IMG/VR virus record: IMGVR_UViG_3300047548_000630
Span: 1-30,129 of that record
Length of the DNA: 30,129 nt
Source: a virus
Strand: one strand, 5' to 3'
Shown here: piece after piece, positions 15,158-22,437 of the stretch
Position numbering within the stretch: the first letter of the stretch is position 1
How the letters are laid out: every line of letters starts with the position of its first letter
The notes under the pieces: model-generated
The model's input: the letters and a program-made list of their open reading frames with translations, nothing else
The model's database searches: none
Told to the model about the DNA's origin: nothing
Program-made: the position numbers and the translations under genes

Positions 15158-15945
15158 TGGCTAATCCTAGTTCAGATTGGGAATTATACTATCAGCATGA
15201 ACAAAAAGCTGGTTGGAATCAATATCCTGAAAGAGTAACCCGTAGAGGTTTTGTACCTGAAAGTTCTCGTACTTGTACAGTGGCTTCTGGTCAAGTTCTT
15301 AAAGCTCGTAGCTTTGTAACCAGTGATTCTACTGGTAAGATGGTTGCTTGTGGTAACATTGCAGAATATGCTAAAGCAGTTTTTGCAACTAATGCAGCTA
15401 GTGGTTCTACTGTTATCTTAGGTGGTTTAACCTTAACTACCTCAGCTATCATGACACCTGCTGAAATAGTTTCTGCGTTTTTAACTCAATCCACTGAAAA
15501 AGGTACTTTCACAGGTACTTTAACTGGTTGGGAGTTGGTAGCCGATAGTAATTCAGATGTTACTTTGTTTGCTTATGCAACTACAGGCTTAACAAACGTA
15601 ACTGACTTTGCTAAAACAGGTACTTCTGCAACTACTGTTACAGTAACTACCGTAAATGGTTCAACTACTTTCCAACAACCAGAAGGTATCTTAGCTTTTG
15701 ACGTAGATGCAACTTCCGCAGATACCGAAGCTACTATTTATACCGAAGTAAGAGCTTATGTTTCAGAAATTGTTTGGGCAGTGGATACATCTGTTGACAA
15801 AATAACTAAAAAAGATGGTACTCAAGTAGCCTGTACTACCTACAATACTGGTGCTGGTACAGATTTGTTAAAACAAAAAGTAGTAGCTGGAACTGAGTTT
15901 GAAATCGTCATTCCTACTGCTGGGGAGAGCTTACAACATGGCTGA
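15157..15945 (+). CDS. Head decoration protein, gpD-like, with inserted domain
   Basis: A 262-residue protein after GAAGGAG and a TAATG overlap. The N-terminal part (VASGQVLKARSFVTSDSTGKMVACGN) and the C-terminal part (EGILAFDVDATSADTEATIYTEVRAYVSEIVWA) together look like a gpD-type decoration fold. That fold is split at about residues 81-170 by a Thr/Gly-rich domain (VILGGLTLTTSAIMTP..., TFTGTLTG, GLTNVT). This insert resembles flagellin_IN-type modules and the insert of the tail-tube gene here. Decoration proteins form spikes on the capsid after expansion and stabilise it. Lambda gpD has 110 residues, so the insert accounts for much of the extra length. Confidence 0.8.
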   Translation: MANPSSDWELYYQHEQKAGWNQYPERVTRRGFVPESSRTCTVASGQVLKARSFVTSDSTGKMVACGNIAEYAKAVFATNAASGSTVILGGLTLTTSAIMTPAEIVSAFLTQSTEKGTFTGTLTGWELVADSNSDVTLFAYATTGLTNVTDFAKTGTSATTVTVTTVNGSTTFQQPEGILAFDVDATSADTEATIYTEVRAYVSEIVWAVDTSVDKITKKDGTQVACTTYNTGAGTDLLKQKVVAGTEFEIVIPTAGESLQHG

Positions 15946-17194
15946 AATTGAATTTTTAAATCCGTATGACGTTGCTGCTGTCTTAGATGGTGCAATTACG
16001 GCAAACCCACTTCCAAAGCCTAGAGCAATGTCAATGTTCTTAGGTACTGAGAAGACTACCTTACAAAGTCGCGTCAACTTCGACTATGAGTTTGGTGCTA
16101 CTAACATTATGGCTAACTTTGTTGCTCCTACCGTAGATGCAACTGCTTTAGCACATAGTAACTTTGGTACTAAAGAGATGTACTTTGCCTATGCGAAGGC
16201 TGCTGTAGAAAGTCCTGCACTTTCTGAGATTTCTCAAAGAATGTTTGGTCAACCTTTTGGCGTTCAACAAAACTACCAAGCAAACTATAATGCTATCGTA
16301 GCTCAAGACATGGTACGCGCAGATGAGACTATTCAGAACTTGGAAGAGTTGGTTGCAACTAACTTGTTGGTGTATGGTTCTTATACTACAGCTATTGCTG
16401 GTGATAATGCTCAACATCCCGAAGTTACTTATGATTGGGGTCGTACTAAGTTGGAAAACTCTAGTGCAACTACTCAAGCAAGCCGAGATAGTAACAGAGA
16501 TGCGGTTTATCATGATTGGATTCCAGAAGTAGATTTAACTACTTTAAAAGCTAATACATCTACCAATGTTGGTGGTGGTCTTAGCTGGGATTCTAAAGAT
16601 GCTTCCAATAGTAATGCTACTGTAACTCCTGTAGCTACTGTACATCCTATTGAACACGTCCGCAGAATGGTAAGAAACTGTAAGTATCGTGCAGGTTCTT
16701 GTTCAGCAGTTGTTATGTCGGAAGATGCTTGGGCTTGGTATCATAAAGACTTAAGTCATGCAGATTATGCAGACTTAAGAGACTTATTGAAAACTGCACA
16801 ACCTAAGATTGACCCAATGATTCTGCAAAAACTTCCAGAGTTACAAGGTTACTCTCAAGTTGGTTGGGTAATTGACGACTTAAATATGGTAATTCCTATC
16901 TTTGTTTATTCAGGAATCTACCATGACCGTAAGACTGGTGAAAAAACTAAGTATTTCCCTAATGGATATGTCTTAGCTTTACCAAGTCCTAGCTATGGTT
17001 TTAAAATCTATGGTCGTATCTTACATCCAAAAGCTGCTTGGCTTCCTGCTAAACGCTGGGTTAATACTTGGATGAACGAAAAAACTGGATTCCAACAATG
17101 GGAGATGCACAGTAATCTATTGTTGGGTCATGCCGACATCAATACAGTAATTAGTTGGAAAGTTTGTTCAACTGCACCAGCTTCACCACTGTAA
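15938..17194 (+). CDS. E: Major capsid protein, lambda gpE family
   Basis: A 418-residue protein from ATG 15938, which lies within the end of the decoration gene (eight-base overlap) after GGGGAG. A longer frame from 15899 would be a read-through of the upstream gene and lacks a ribosome site. The family pattern is present: ADETIQNLEELVATNLLVYG, then AVVMSEDAWAWY, and a conserved end with LHPKAAWLPAKRWVNTW and a QWEMHSNLL segment. Relative to lambda gpE (341 residues) there is extra sequence around residues 160-215, rich in Asn, Ser and Thr, probably a surface loop. It forms the icosahedral shell. Confidence 0.94.
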   Translation: MAEIEFLNPYDVAAVLDGAITANPLPKPRAMSMFLGTEKTTLQSRVNFDYEFGATNIMANFVAPTVDATALAHSNFGTKEMYFAYAKAAVESPALSEISQRMFGQPFGVQQNYQANYNAIVAQDMVRADETIQNLEELVATNLLVYGSYTTAIAGDNAQHPEVTYDWGRTKLENSSATTQASRDSNRDAVYHDWIPEVDLTTLKANTSTNVGGGLSWDSKDASNSNATVTPVATVHPIEHVRRMVRNCKYRAGSCSAVVMSEDAWAWYHKDLSHADYADLRDLLKTAQPKIDPMILQKLPELQGYSQVGWVIDDLNMVIPIFVYSGIYHDRKTGEKTKYFPNGYVLALPSPSYGFKIYGRILHPKAAWLPAKRWVNTWMNEKTGFQQWEMHSNLLLGHADINTVISWKVCSTAPASPL

Positions 17195-17225
17195 AATAGT
17201 TTCCAAGTCGTGAGACTTTGAAAAC

Positions 17226-17268
17226 GTGGGCGGGTTAGATTATCTCCCTAAGACCGCCCACACCTTTT
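17226..17268 (+). terminator. Hairpin after the capsid gene, probable terminator or attenuator
   Basis: GTGGGCGG at 17226-17233 pairs perfectly with CCGCCCAC at 17254-17261, and an inner TTAG/CTAA helix extends the stem. A short T run (TTTT at 17265-17268) follows. It lies in the only gap (84 bases) between capsid and gpZ-like genes. The short T run suggests partial termination, lowering expression of the downstream tail genes relative to capsid. Confidence 0.7.
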
Positions 17269-17278
17269 AGGAGTTTTA

Positions 17279-17956
17279 ATGTCAGATTTAGTATTACCAA
17301 TAAAACCATCTGGTAGGTCAAATACAGGAGAACTTACTAAATGGTTAAAAACTAACTTAGAATCTAGTTTAAAAATAGAAAGATTTAATCAGAATCTTGT
17401 TATTTTTAAGAAAGATTGGTGTAAGACTGCTTCGGAATTATATACAAAAAGAAGTCAAAAGGATTTTGAAAAGTATGTTACGGTAAGTAGTTTGACTAAA
17501 GGAACTGCAAAAGGAATCTTAGAAGGTGGAAGTAATAGAACTTTAGCTAATATTACTCTAAAAGTTGAATCAAATCTATTAACTAGCTTTAGTTATGACA
17601 CTCGCTTAGGTATGGTTACAGAAGCAGGCGGTTCAGGAAAACATAGAATCACTAGAGCGGCTATTCTAAAAGGGCAACAAAAACAAGTTGTTATGATTGG
17701 TTCTAAGAATAGAAATCCTAAGTTTCAAGTAGCTAAAACAGGATTAACTCCAAGATATAAAGGTAGAATAAAAGGGTTTGTACCTAAAGGTTATAAAAAG
17801 ATTTATATTAGATTACAACCACATACTTGGGTAGATGGACAAAGACAACCTATAGCACAGATGCTTGGTATCCCCAACGCCTATCTACTAAACAGCAACC
17901 GAACCAAAACTAAATTTAACTTCGACCAAAGATTAAAAGACCTATGGAAACCTTAG
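17279..17956 (+). CDS. Tail completion / minor tail protein, gpZ-like
   Basis: A 225-residue, very basic protein with GGAG before ATG 17279. The middle and C-terminal portions (VTVSSLTKGTAKGILEGGSNRTLANITLKVES, then GFVPKGYKKIYIRLQPHTW, then PIAQMLGIPNA) follow the gpZ pattern, where a Lys/Arg-rich linker precedes a motif with a R-x-G-x-x-x-P-I ending. In lambda, gpZ is needed for joining tail to head and positioning the DNA end. The similarity is weak by eye; position after capsid and before gpU-like genes supports it. It overlaps the next gene by 13 bases. Confidence 0.6.
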   Translation: MSDLVLPIKPSGRSNTGELTKWLKTNLESSLKIERFNQNLVIFKKDWCKTASELYTKRSQKDFEKYVTVSSLTKGTAKGILEGGSNRTLANITLKVESNLLTSFSYDTRLGMVTEAGGSGKHRITRAAILKGQQKQVVMIGSKNRNPKFQVAKTGLTPRYKGRIKGFVPKGYKKIYIRLQPHTWVDGQRQPIAQMLGIPNAYLLNSNRTKTKFNFDQRLKDLWKP

Positions 17957-18261
17957 AAGAAAAAAATACTCTTCTTTCTTATTTTGGAAAAACCCTTACG
18001 TTTCCAAACTTTACTATCCTTGGAATCAATGGGGAAGACTATTCAAATATTAACTTTGAAGTTGATGCTATCAGCCATAGAGCTATCATTCAATACTTCC
18101 AAATAACTCAGGAAGATTGGAATAATTTTTCTATAACTGAGAAAGATACTTTTTCTACCACCGTAGGCGTAAAAACTTTTAACTTTCGGATAACTCAAAA
18201 ACCTTTTGTTGACATTTACGGTTGGGTTAAAATAACTGCTAACTTAGTGAGCATAGTATGA
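17944..18261 (+). CDS. Small head-tail joining protein, possible gpFII-like
   Basis: A 105-residue protein overlapping the gpZ-like gene by 13 bases and the next gene by ATGA. It is mostly beta: FTILGINGEDYSNINFEVD, then a strand-turn-strand with VGVKTFNFRITQKPFVDIYGWVKITANLVS, the latter like the C-terminal part of FII-type connectors (strand, D-x-x-GW, strand). A function in completing the head-tail interface is inferred from size, fold look and position. It may instead be another small tail protein. Confidence 0.55.
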   Translation: METLEEKNTLLSYFGKTLTFPNFTILGINGEDYSNINFEVDAISHRAIIQYFQITQEDWNNFSITEKDTFSTTVGVKTFNFRITQKPFVDIYGWVKITANLVSIV

Positions 18262-18701
18262 TTGATTTACAGCATCTAGCAGACTATTTAGAACTTTCTA
18301 TGGGAGTTCAAACAGATATTGCTCAAAGACTTTTCCAACAAGGACAATCTTATGAAGAAGAAACAGATTTAATAGAAGTTTGTTACTCCCGTATTGTTCC
18401 TGCAAAAGAAAATGACATCTTACTAAGTAGTGCATCAGAAATTGACAACCAATGCGTAATGTTCATAGATATTGTATATGTTGCCCCCATGTTCACAGGT
18501 AATGTTTTTACTTATCATGAAGGTTTGCAAAAACTTTGGTACTATCTTCATGCCTATATGCCTTCTCAGTTTGTTTCCACAGAGCAAAATTTCCGAAGTT
18601 TTACTGCCATTGCTGGTGATTTTGCCACAGATAATGGTAGAATAATAACAAAACTTGTCTTTGGTTTCACTTTTGACAATCTTTTAAACTTTAACCCATG
18701 A
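18258..18701 (+). CDS. Tail terminator-like protein, gpU position
   Basis: A 147-residue protein starting inside the previous stop (ATGA). The central part CVMFIDIVYVAPMFTGNVFTYHEGLQKLWYYL suggests the strand-helix fold of tail terminator proteins (gpU, DUF1834/gp37 types), with an early helix (LQHLADYLELSMG) and late strands (RIITKLVFGFTFDNL). Terminators form the hexameric ring that stops tube growth and links tail to head. The assignment is by fold pattern and position just before the tube gene, not by a clear signature. Confidence 0.62.
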   Translation: MIDLQHLADYLELSMGVQTDIAQRLFQQGQSYEEETDLIEVCYSRIVPAKENDILLSSASEIDNQCVMFIDIVYVAPMFTGNVFTYHEGLQKLWYYLHAYMPSQFVSTEQNFRSFTAIAGDFATDNGRIITKLVFGFTFDNLLNFNP

Positions 18702-18711
18702 GGAGACCCTA

Positions 18712-18855
18712 ATGGCTATTACAGTAAGACTTCCAAAGCAAAAAAAGGAAGTTCCTAATCAACCAAAACAGGAAGAACCAAAGCCTATTGCTAAAGAAAG
18801 TTCTTCTACTAAAGATAAACCAATCGAAGTCTTAGAGGAGAAAGTAGATGGCTAG
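18712..18855 (+). CDS. 47-residue Lys/Pro/Glu-rich protein before the tail tube
   Basis: ATG 18712 follows AGGAG at 18701-18705 with six bases between. The stop TAG at 18853-18855 overlaps the start of the tube gene by eight bases. The protein is nearly all charged or Pro (VPNQPKQEEPKPIAKE), so it is probably unstructured. The strong ribosome site and coupling to the tube gene suggest true translation. The function is unknown; it may instead be a leader that tunes tube translation. Confidence 0.65.
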   Translation: MAITVRLPKQKKEVPNQPKQEEPKPIAKESSSTKDKPIEVLEEKVDG

Positions 18856-20809
18856 TAATGTAAGTTTTACCGAAAAAGCGGTTGCACTTTATGGTGCTAA
18901 ACAAACAGGTGGTTCAGGTGTACCAGAAACTATTTCTTCTGCACATGCCTTAGCAGCTTTGTCTCTTAGCTATGAGAATAATATCACTTCTCAGGAAGAA
19001 CAATACTTAGGTAACATGCAGCAAAGAGAAGTTGCTATCACCATCACCGATAAATATTGCGATGTTAAAGCAGAAACTATTGTTCCTCGCTTAGGTAGCT
19101 TATTTGGTCGTCCTGTGTATGGCTATGAAACAGCAGTTTTAAAGTTCTTAGATAGTTTATCTAGTGGAACTATTATCTTTGCTGGTGCGACAATGACAGT
19201 AACTTCTTTAGCTACTCCTAATCAATTAGCGGAAGAATTAGTTGCTTACTTAGGTGGCGGTAGTCCAACTCAGGCACATTCTACCTTTACTGGTACTCCA
19301 AATGTGCAATTTAGCTACGTTATCAATGCCCAAGACCCTTCTGTTATCTTAGCTACTGCTTTAACAGCTAATACTAACGTAACAAGTTTAACTTTAGGTG
19401 GTACACAAGCTGCCAAAGCATCTTTAGATGTTAATGACCAAACTACTGGAGCAGTTAATACTATTCCAATGATTCCTTTCATGGAAGCATCCAGATTCCA
19501 TTGTATCTTAGATTCTGGTTTATCTATCACAGATGCTTTGTACGATTTATATAAAAAAGCCTCTGTAAAATTGGAAGAAGGTTATACTGAAACTAACTGG
19601 ATTGAGAATGTTTTATTAAATGCTTATAGGAATGCTCAGAAACTAGATTTACTCGACTTAGGTACTTCTGGTAATGCAGCTGTAAGTGCTTTATTAGCAA
19701 ATATTGTATCGGCTAGAGCGGAAACTGCTGACATCATAGCTAAGATTACTGCTTGTCGTGAGTCTATCAAAGACTTATGGCATAATCTGCAAGTTAATTT
19801 GATTGGAGACCCTTCTGGCGCAACCTTAGTAGCTGACTTAAAAACTGATGATGCTGCTTTAAAGTTATTAGTAGATGCTATTGACGTTGCTACTTTAGCT
19901 AGTTTAATTAATACTGCTACCTACATTGACGCTATTACCAATAGTAATCCTGCGGTCGAACAAGAGTTTCGTGCAAACTTTGATAAAACCAGAGACTATT
20001 ATTTGCAGGCAGAAGACCGTGAAGCTAACTTAGCTCCTTTATTAACTACAGGAACTTATGCAGCCGCAACTTATCTTACTTCGGCTAACACAGTAGTTCA
20101 GGATGTTGGTTTTACTACAGCTTCTTTGATTCCTGTTGTAGCTAGTATTGAGTTCACCAATGAGTATTCATCTAACGATACCATGACGCTTCATGTGCGT
20201 AAGTCTTCTGACAAATTAGTTGGTACTCAGAAGACTATCATTGTTACTGATGCGGTTGGTACTTTAGACTTAACTTTAGAAGTTGGTCAACGTCCTAAGA
20301 TTGCTTTCAACTATCATGGTAATGTTTGGGATGTTGCGAATATTCCTGAGTTGGCTTATCCGATTCAGCAACAAAAAGCTGATGCGGCTTTCGTTTTGAA
20401 AGCAGAAAACATCCGTAATGCTAGTTTGATGCCTACAGGTGAAGGTCTTATCTTGAATAATATCTGTTTTGCAAAATTCACAGGTACTAACTTAGATGGT
20501 TTCGAGCATCAACGTATTATGACTGGTTGCGAAGATACTTGGGACGTTTCAGCTAAAGCAGGTGAAGTTACCATTACTATTATCGAACCAGAAGCTAATA
20601 CTAATATTGTTGACCAATTCAATGCCGAAGATTCTTTGGGTAAAGAGTTCTGGTTTAACTTTAAGCAGGATGGTACTAGAGGTAATACTTTAGAAGTTGA
20701 AATCACTAAGCTAACTTTGAAAGATTACAAACAAACTACACAAAACAACCGTGCTATGTTTGATTTAGTCTTTGCGTATGGTGGCTTTACTAAGATTATG
20801 TTGAAATAA
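18848..20809 (+). CDS. Tail tube (major tail) protein with two insertions
   Basis: A 653-residue protein, more than twice the size of lambda gpV (246 residues). The N-terminal part (FTEKAVALYGAKQTGG..., then VAITITDKYCDVKAETIVPRLG) and the C-terminal part (from about residue 430, SIEFTNEYSSNDTMTLHV to AMFDLVFAYGGFTKIML) look like the tube fold. Between them are an approximately 90-residue Thr/Gly-rich insert at 107-195 related to the one in the decoration protein, and a long helical region at about 226-395 (ITDALYDLYKKASVKLEE, then helices with AETADIIAKITACRESIKDLW). The last part includes TGTNLDGFEHQRIMTGCEDTWDVSAKAGE. The gene has a GAGGAG ribosome site and ends before a terminator. Stacked rings of it form the DNA conduit. 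Confidence 0.8.
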   Translation: MASNVSFTEKAVALYGAKQTGGSGVPETISSAHALAALSLSYENNITSQEEQYLGNMQQREVAITITDKYCDVKAETIVPRLGSLFGRPVYGYETAVLKFLDSLSSGTIIFAGATMTVTSLATPNQLAEELVAYLGGGSPTQAHSTFTGTPNVQFSYVINAQDPSVILATALTANTNVTSLTLGGTQAAKASLDVNDQTTGAVNTIPMIPFMEASRFHCILDSGLSITDALYDLYKKASVKLEEGYTETNWIENVLLNAYRNAQKLDLLDLGTSGNAAVSALLANIVSARAETADIIAKITACRESIKDLWHNLQVNLIGDPSGATLVADLKTDDAALKLLVDAIDVATLASLINTATYIDAITNSNPAVEQEFRANFDKTRDYYLQAEDREANLAPLLTTGTYAAATYLTSANTVVQDVGFTTASLIPVVASIEFTNEYSSNDTMTLHVRKSSDKLVGTQKTIIVTDAVGTLDLTLEVGQRPKIAFNYHGNVWDVANIPELAYPIQQQKADAAFVLKAENIRNASLMPTGEGLILNNICFAKFTGTNLDGFEHQRIMTGCEDTWDVSAKAGEVTITIIEPEANTNIVDQFNAEDSLGKEFWFNFKQDGTRGNTLEVEITKLTLKDYKQTTQNNRAMFDLVFAYGGFTKIMLK

Positions 20810-20827
20810 ACATAGTTTAGAAGTTAG

Positions 20828-20860
20828 AGGCAGGTTATGTAAAAGTAACCTGCCTTTTTT
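20828..20860 (+). terminator. Intrinsic terminator after the tail-tube gene
   Basis: AGGCAGGTTA (20828-20837) and TAACCTGCCT (20846-20855) form a perfect ten-base-pair stem with an eight-base loop, followed directly by a run of six T. This is a textbook rho-independent terminator. It separates the high-copy tube gene from the chaperone-like genes. Confidence 0.93.
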
Positions 20861-20874
20861 ATTGGAGATAATAA

Positions 20875-21609
20875 ATGAAAGTTGTACCAGACTATATTGA
20901 GATTCCTTTGAAGGCAAAAGACCCTAACTGGGAAGTAGATTTTAATGTAGCTTTTAAAATACTTAAACCAGAACTTTATAGACAATTAGCAAAAAAACTT
21001 TCAGAGGTAGAAGACCAAAATAAAATTCCTATACTATTAAGTAATATTGTCTATGTTGATAGAGTAGCAGATGCTAAAGGGAACTTGACCAACTCTTTTG
21101 AAACTGATATACTGAAATCGGTTCTAAGTAGTCTTCCATATTTTAGAGCTATATTAGCTAATTTTCAAGAGATTCCTAAATGGTTAAGTCCCGCGTATAT
21201 AGAACGTAAGAAAGAAGATAATCTTATTTTATGTGGAAAATACCAGTACGAATTAGACTATGGAAAACAAGATTTAGAAACTAAGATAAAAGAAGACACG
21301 GAGTATTTGCAAGAGAATCTTGGTATGTTCATGAATTTTGATGATGAACCACCAAAAGAAGAAGAAACTTTGAAACCTAAAAGAGAAGAACTTTCTTCTA
21401 CTACACTTCCTAATCTTGTTTGGGAAAGTAATCTTCCATATCTTAGATTATTTAACATTGCTAATAGATATACAAATGAGTGGGGTATTTTGAATCCTAT
21501 TGTTATTATCGAACTAGCTAAAGAATTTGAGCTTCGGCTTGAAGATACACTTAAAGCAATTCCTTTGATAAAGGCTGGCTATGAGAGTATGAAACCTGAA
21601 ACAACGTAA
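20875..21609 (+). CDS. Tail assembly chaperone-like protein (244 aa)
   Basis: Starts at ATG 20875 after GGAGATAATAA. The first 120 residues (WEVDFNVAFKILKPELYRQLAKKL, NIVYVDRVADAKG, then SVLSSLPYFRAILANF) follow a chaperone pattern that is echoed in the gene at 21926 (VEFK..., a V-x-D-x-x-G segment, then PYRDAL). Residues 145-185 are acidic and Lys/Glu-rich. The C-terminal 60 residues are helical (IANRYTNEWGILNPIVIIELAKEF), like the C-terminal part of tail chaperones. It would coat the tape measure before the tube is built. I saw no slippery heptamer giving a gpG/gpGT pair. The call is by pattern and position. Confidence 0.6.
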   Translation: MKVVPDYIEIPLKAKDPNWEVDFNVAFKILKPELYRQLAKKLSEVEDQNKIPILLSNIVYVDRVADAKGNLTNSFETDILKSVLSSLPYFRAILANFQEIPKWLSPAYIERKKEDNLILCGKYQYELDYGKQDLETKIKEDTEYLQENLGMFMNFDDEPPKEEETLKPKREELSSTTLPNLVWESNLPYLRLFNIANRYTNEWGILNPIVIIELAKEFELRLEDTLKAIPLIKAGYESMKPETT

Positions 21610-21610
21610 A

Positions 21611-21636
21611 CTTTTGGAGATAAAACTATGTCAAAA
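21611..21636 (+). repeat. Duplicated translation leader, copy 1
   Basis: The leader and first codons of the 21628 gene (CTTTTGGAGATAAAAC then T, ATG and TCAAAA) recur at 21909-21934 before the next gene, identical in 25 of 26 positions. It contains the GGAG ribosome site. Copying of a leader during duplication or gene insertion is a likely cause. Confidence 0.8.
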
Positions 21637-21906
21637 AATCCTTTTAAGTATGGTCTAGGAGACGTAGTTAAAGTAACTTTAGGGTATGAAGTAGTATCGG
21701 CTAAAGTGATTGGGCTATATATACACCCAATTACTAACTCCCCAAGATACCTTGTAGAGTATACAGAAGGTATCTTAGCTGGCACACAAGCTGAACATTA
21801 CAAAGATACTTTAGACCTACATTTAATAAAACCTTTGTCTGAGTACCCGCAAGGGTATAACGACTATAGTCCTAATACCTTAGTTAGACCAGCTTTTAAC
21901 CCTTAA
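21628..21906 (+). CDS. Small SH3/KOW-like barrel protein (92 aa)
   Basis: A 92-residue gene after GGAG. The first 60 residues (YGLGDVVKVTLGYEVVSAKVIGLYI, then SPRYLVEYTEGILAGTQAEHYKDTLDL) look like the small SH3-like barrel in which a G-D-x-V strand opens and a YLVEY strand closes. Such proteins are found in many phages, usually without assigned function. It sits between two chaperone-like genes. A role in tail assembly is only suggested by position. Confidence 0.6.
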   Translation: MSKNPFKYGLGDVVKVTLGYEVVSAKVIGLYIHPITNSPRYLVEYTEGILAGTQAEHYKDTLDLHLIKPLSEYPQGYNDYSPNTLVRPAFNP

Positions 21907-21908
21907 AT

Positions 21909-21934
21909 CTTTTGGAGATAAAACCATGTCAAAA
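21909..21934 (+). repeat. Duplicated translation leader, copy 2
   Basis: Second copy of the 26-base leader, differing from the 21611 copy by one base just before the ATG (C for T). It drives the chaperone-like gene at 21926. Confidence 0.8.
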
Positions 21935-22372
21935 TATACTTTAGCATTACAAACACCTTCTGTTATCCTGAATGTACCTGTAAAAGATGCTGCAGGAAAG
22001 ACTGACCAACTACAGGTCGAGTTCAAACGCTACCCAATTAAAGAAGCTAACCAACACTTAGCTAAGTTTGATAAGATTGCTGAAGCTAATCAACAAACTT
22101 TGGAAGCTACTAAAGATGGTAGTTCTAGTATTTGGGAAAGTTCGGTTGTGAACGAGGCTGAAGATATTAAGGCTTTCGTTAGAGAGCATATTGTGGACTT
22201 TTTAAATGTAAGAGCAGTCAATGATTCTGGCAAACAAATCAAAGTTCCATCTGTAAAAGCAGAAGGTGATTTGGATACTTACTTTAATATGTTATGGGAT
22301 TCTTTTCCATATCGAGATGCGTTGAGAACTGCTACTTTACAGGCTATTCAAAACACTGCAAGTAATCAATAA
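21926..22372 (+). CDS. Second tail assembly chaperone-like protein (148 aa)
   Basis: A 148-residue gene with the duplicated GGAG leader. The protein has VILNVPVKDAAGKTDQLQVEFKR, a helix, then FVREHIVDFLNVRAVNDSGK and a late LDTYFNMLWDSFPYRDAL, a layout typical of siphovirus tail chaperones ahead of the tape measure. It resembles the gene at 20875 in order of strand, helix, V-x-D-G and PYR-A elements, so the two may be paralogues. No frameshifted extension is visible. It ends before a terminator. Confidence 0.65.
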   Translation: MSKYTLALQTPSVILNVPVKDAAGKTDQLQVEFKRYPIKEANQHLAKFDKIAEANQQTLEATKDGSSSIWESSVVNEAEDIKAFVREHIVDFLNVRAVNDSGKQIKVPSVKAEGDLDTYFNMLWDSFPYRDALRTATLQAIQNTASNQ

Positions 22373-22389
22373 TCCTCGTGTGTTTCTTT

Positions 22390-22414
22390 GGGAGGCTTAG
22401 TCCTCCCTCTTTTT
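22390..22414 (+). terminator. Intrinsic terminator before the tape measure gene
   Basis: GGGAGG (22390-22395), loop CTTAGT, CCTCCC (22402-22407), then TCTTTTT. A compact six-pair G+C stem with a T run: a likely rho-independent terminator. It lies 24 bases before the tape measure start, so it may act as an attenuator that keeps that gene at low copy. Confidence 0.8.
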
Positions 22415-22437
22415 AAAAACTTTTGGAGTTCTTTATT

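Noticed and set aside
15899-15937. Longer N-terminus for the capsid protein
   Set aside because: It would overlap the decoration gene by 47 bases without a ribosome site; ATG 15938 fits the family start better.
20875-22372. Programmed frameshift in the chaperone region
   Set aside because: I saw no overlapping second frame or slippery heptamer at the ends of either chaperone-like gene.
22423-22437. TTG start for the tape measure
   Set aside because: It lies within the TTTTGGAG ribosome site; ATG 22438 has the proper spacing.
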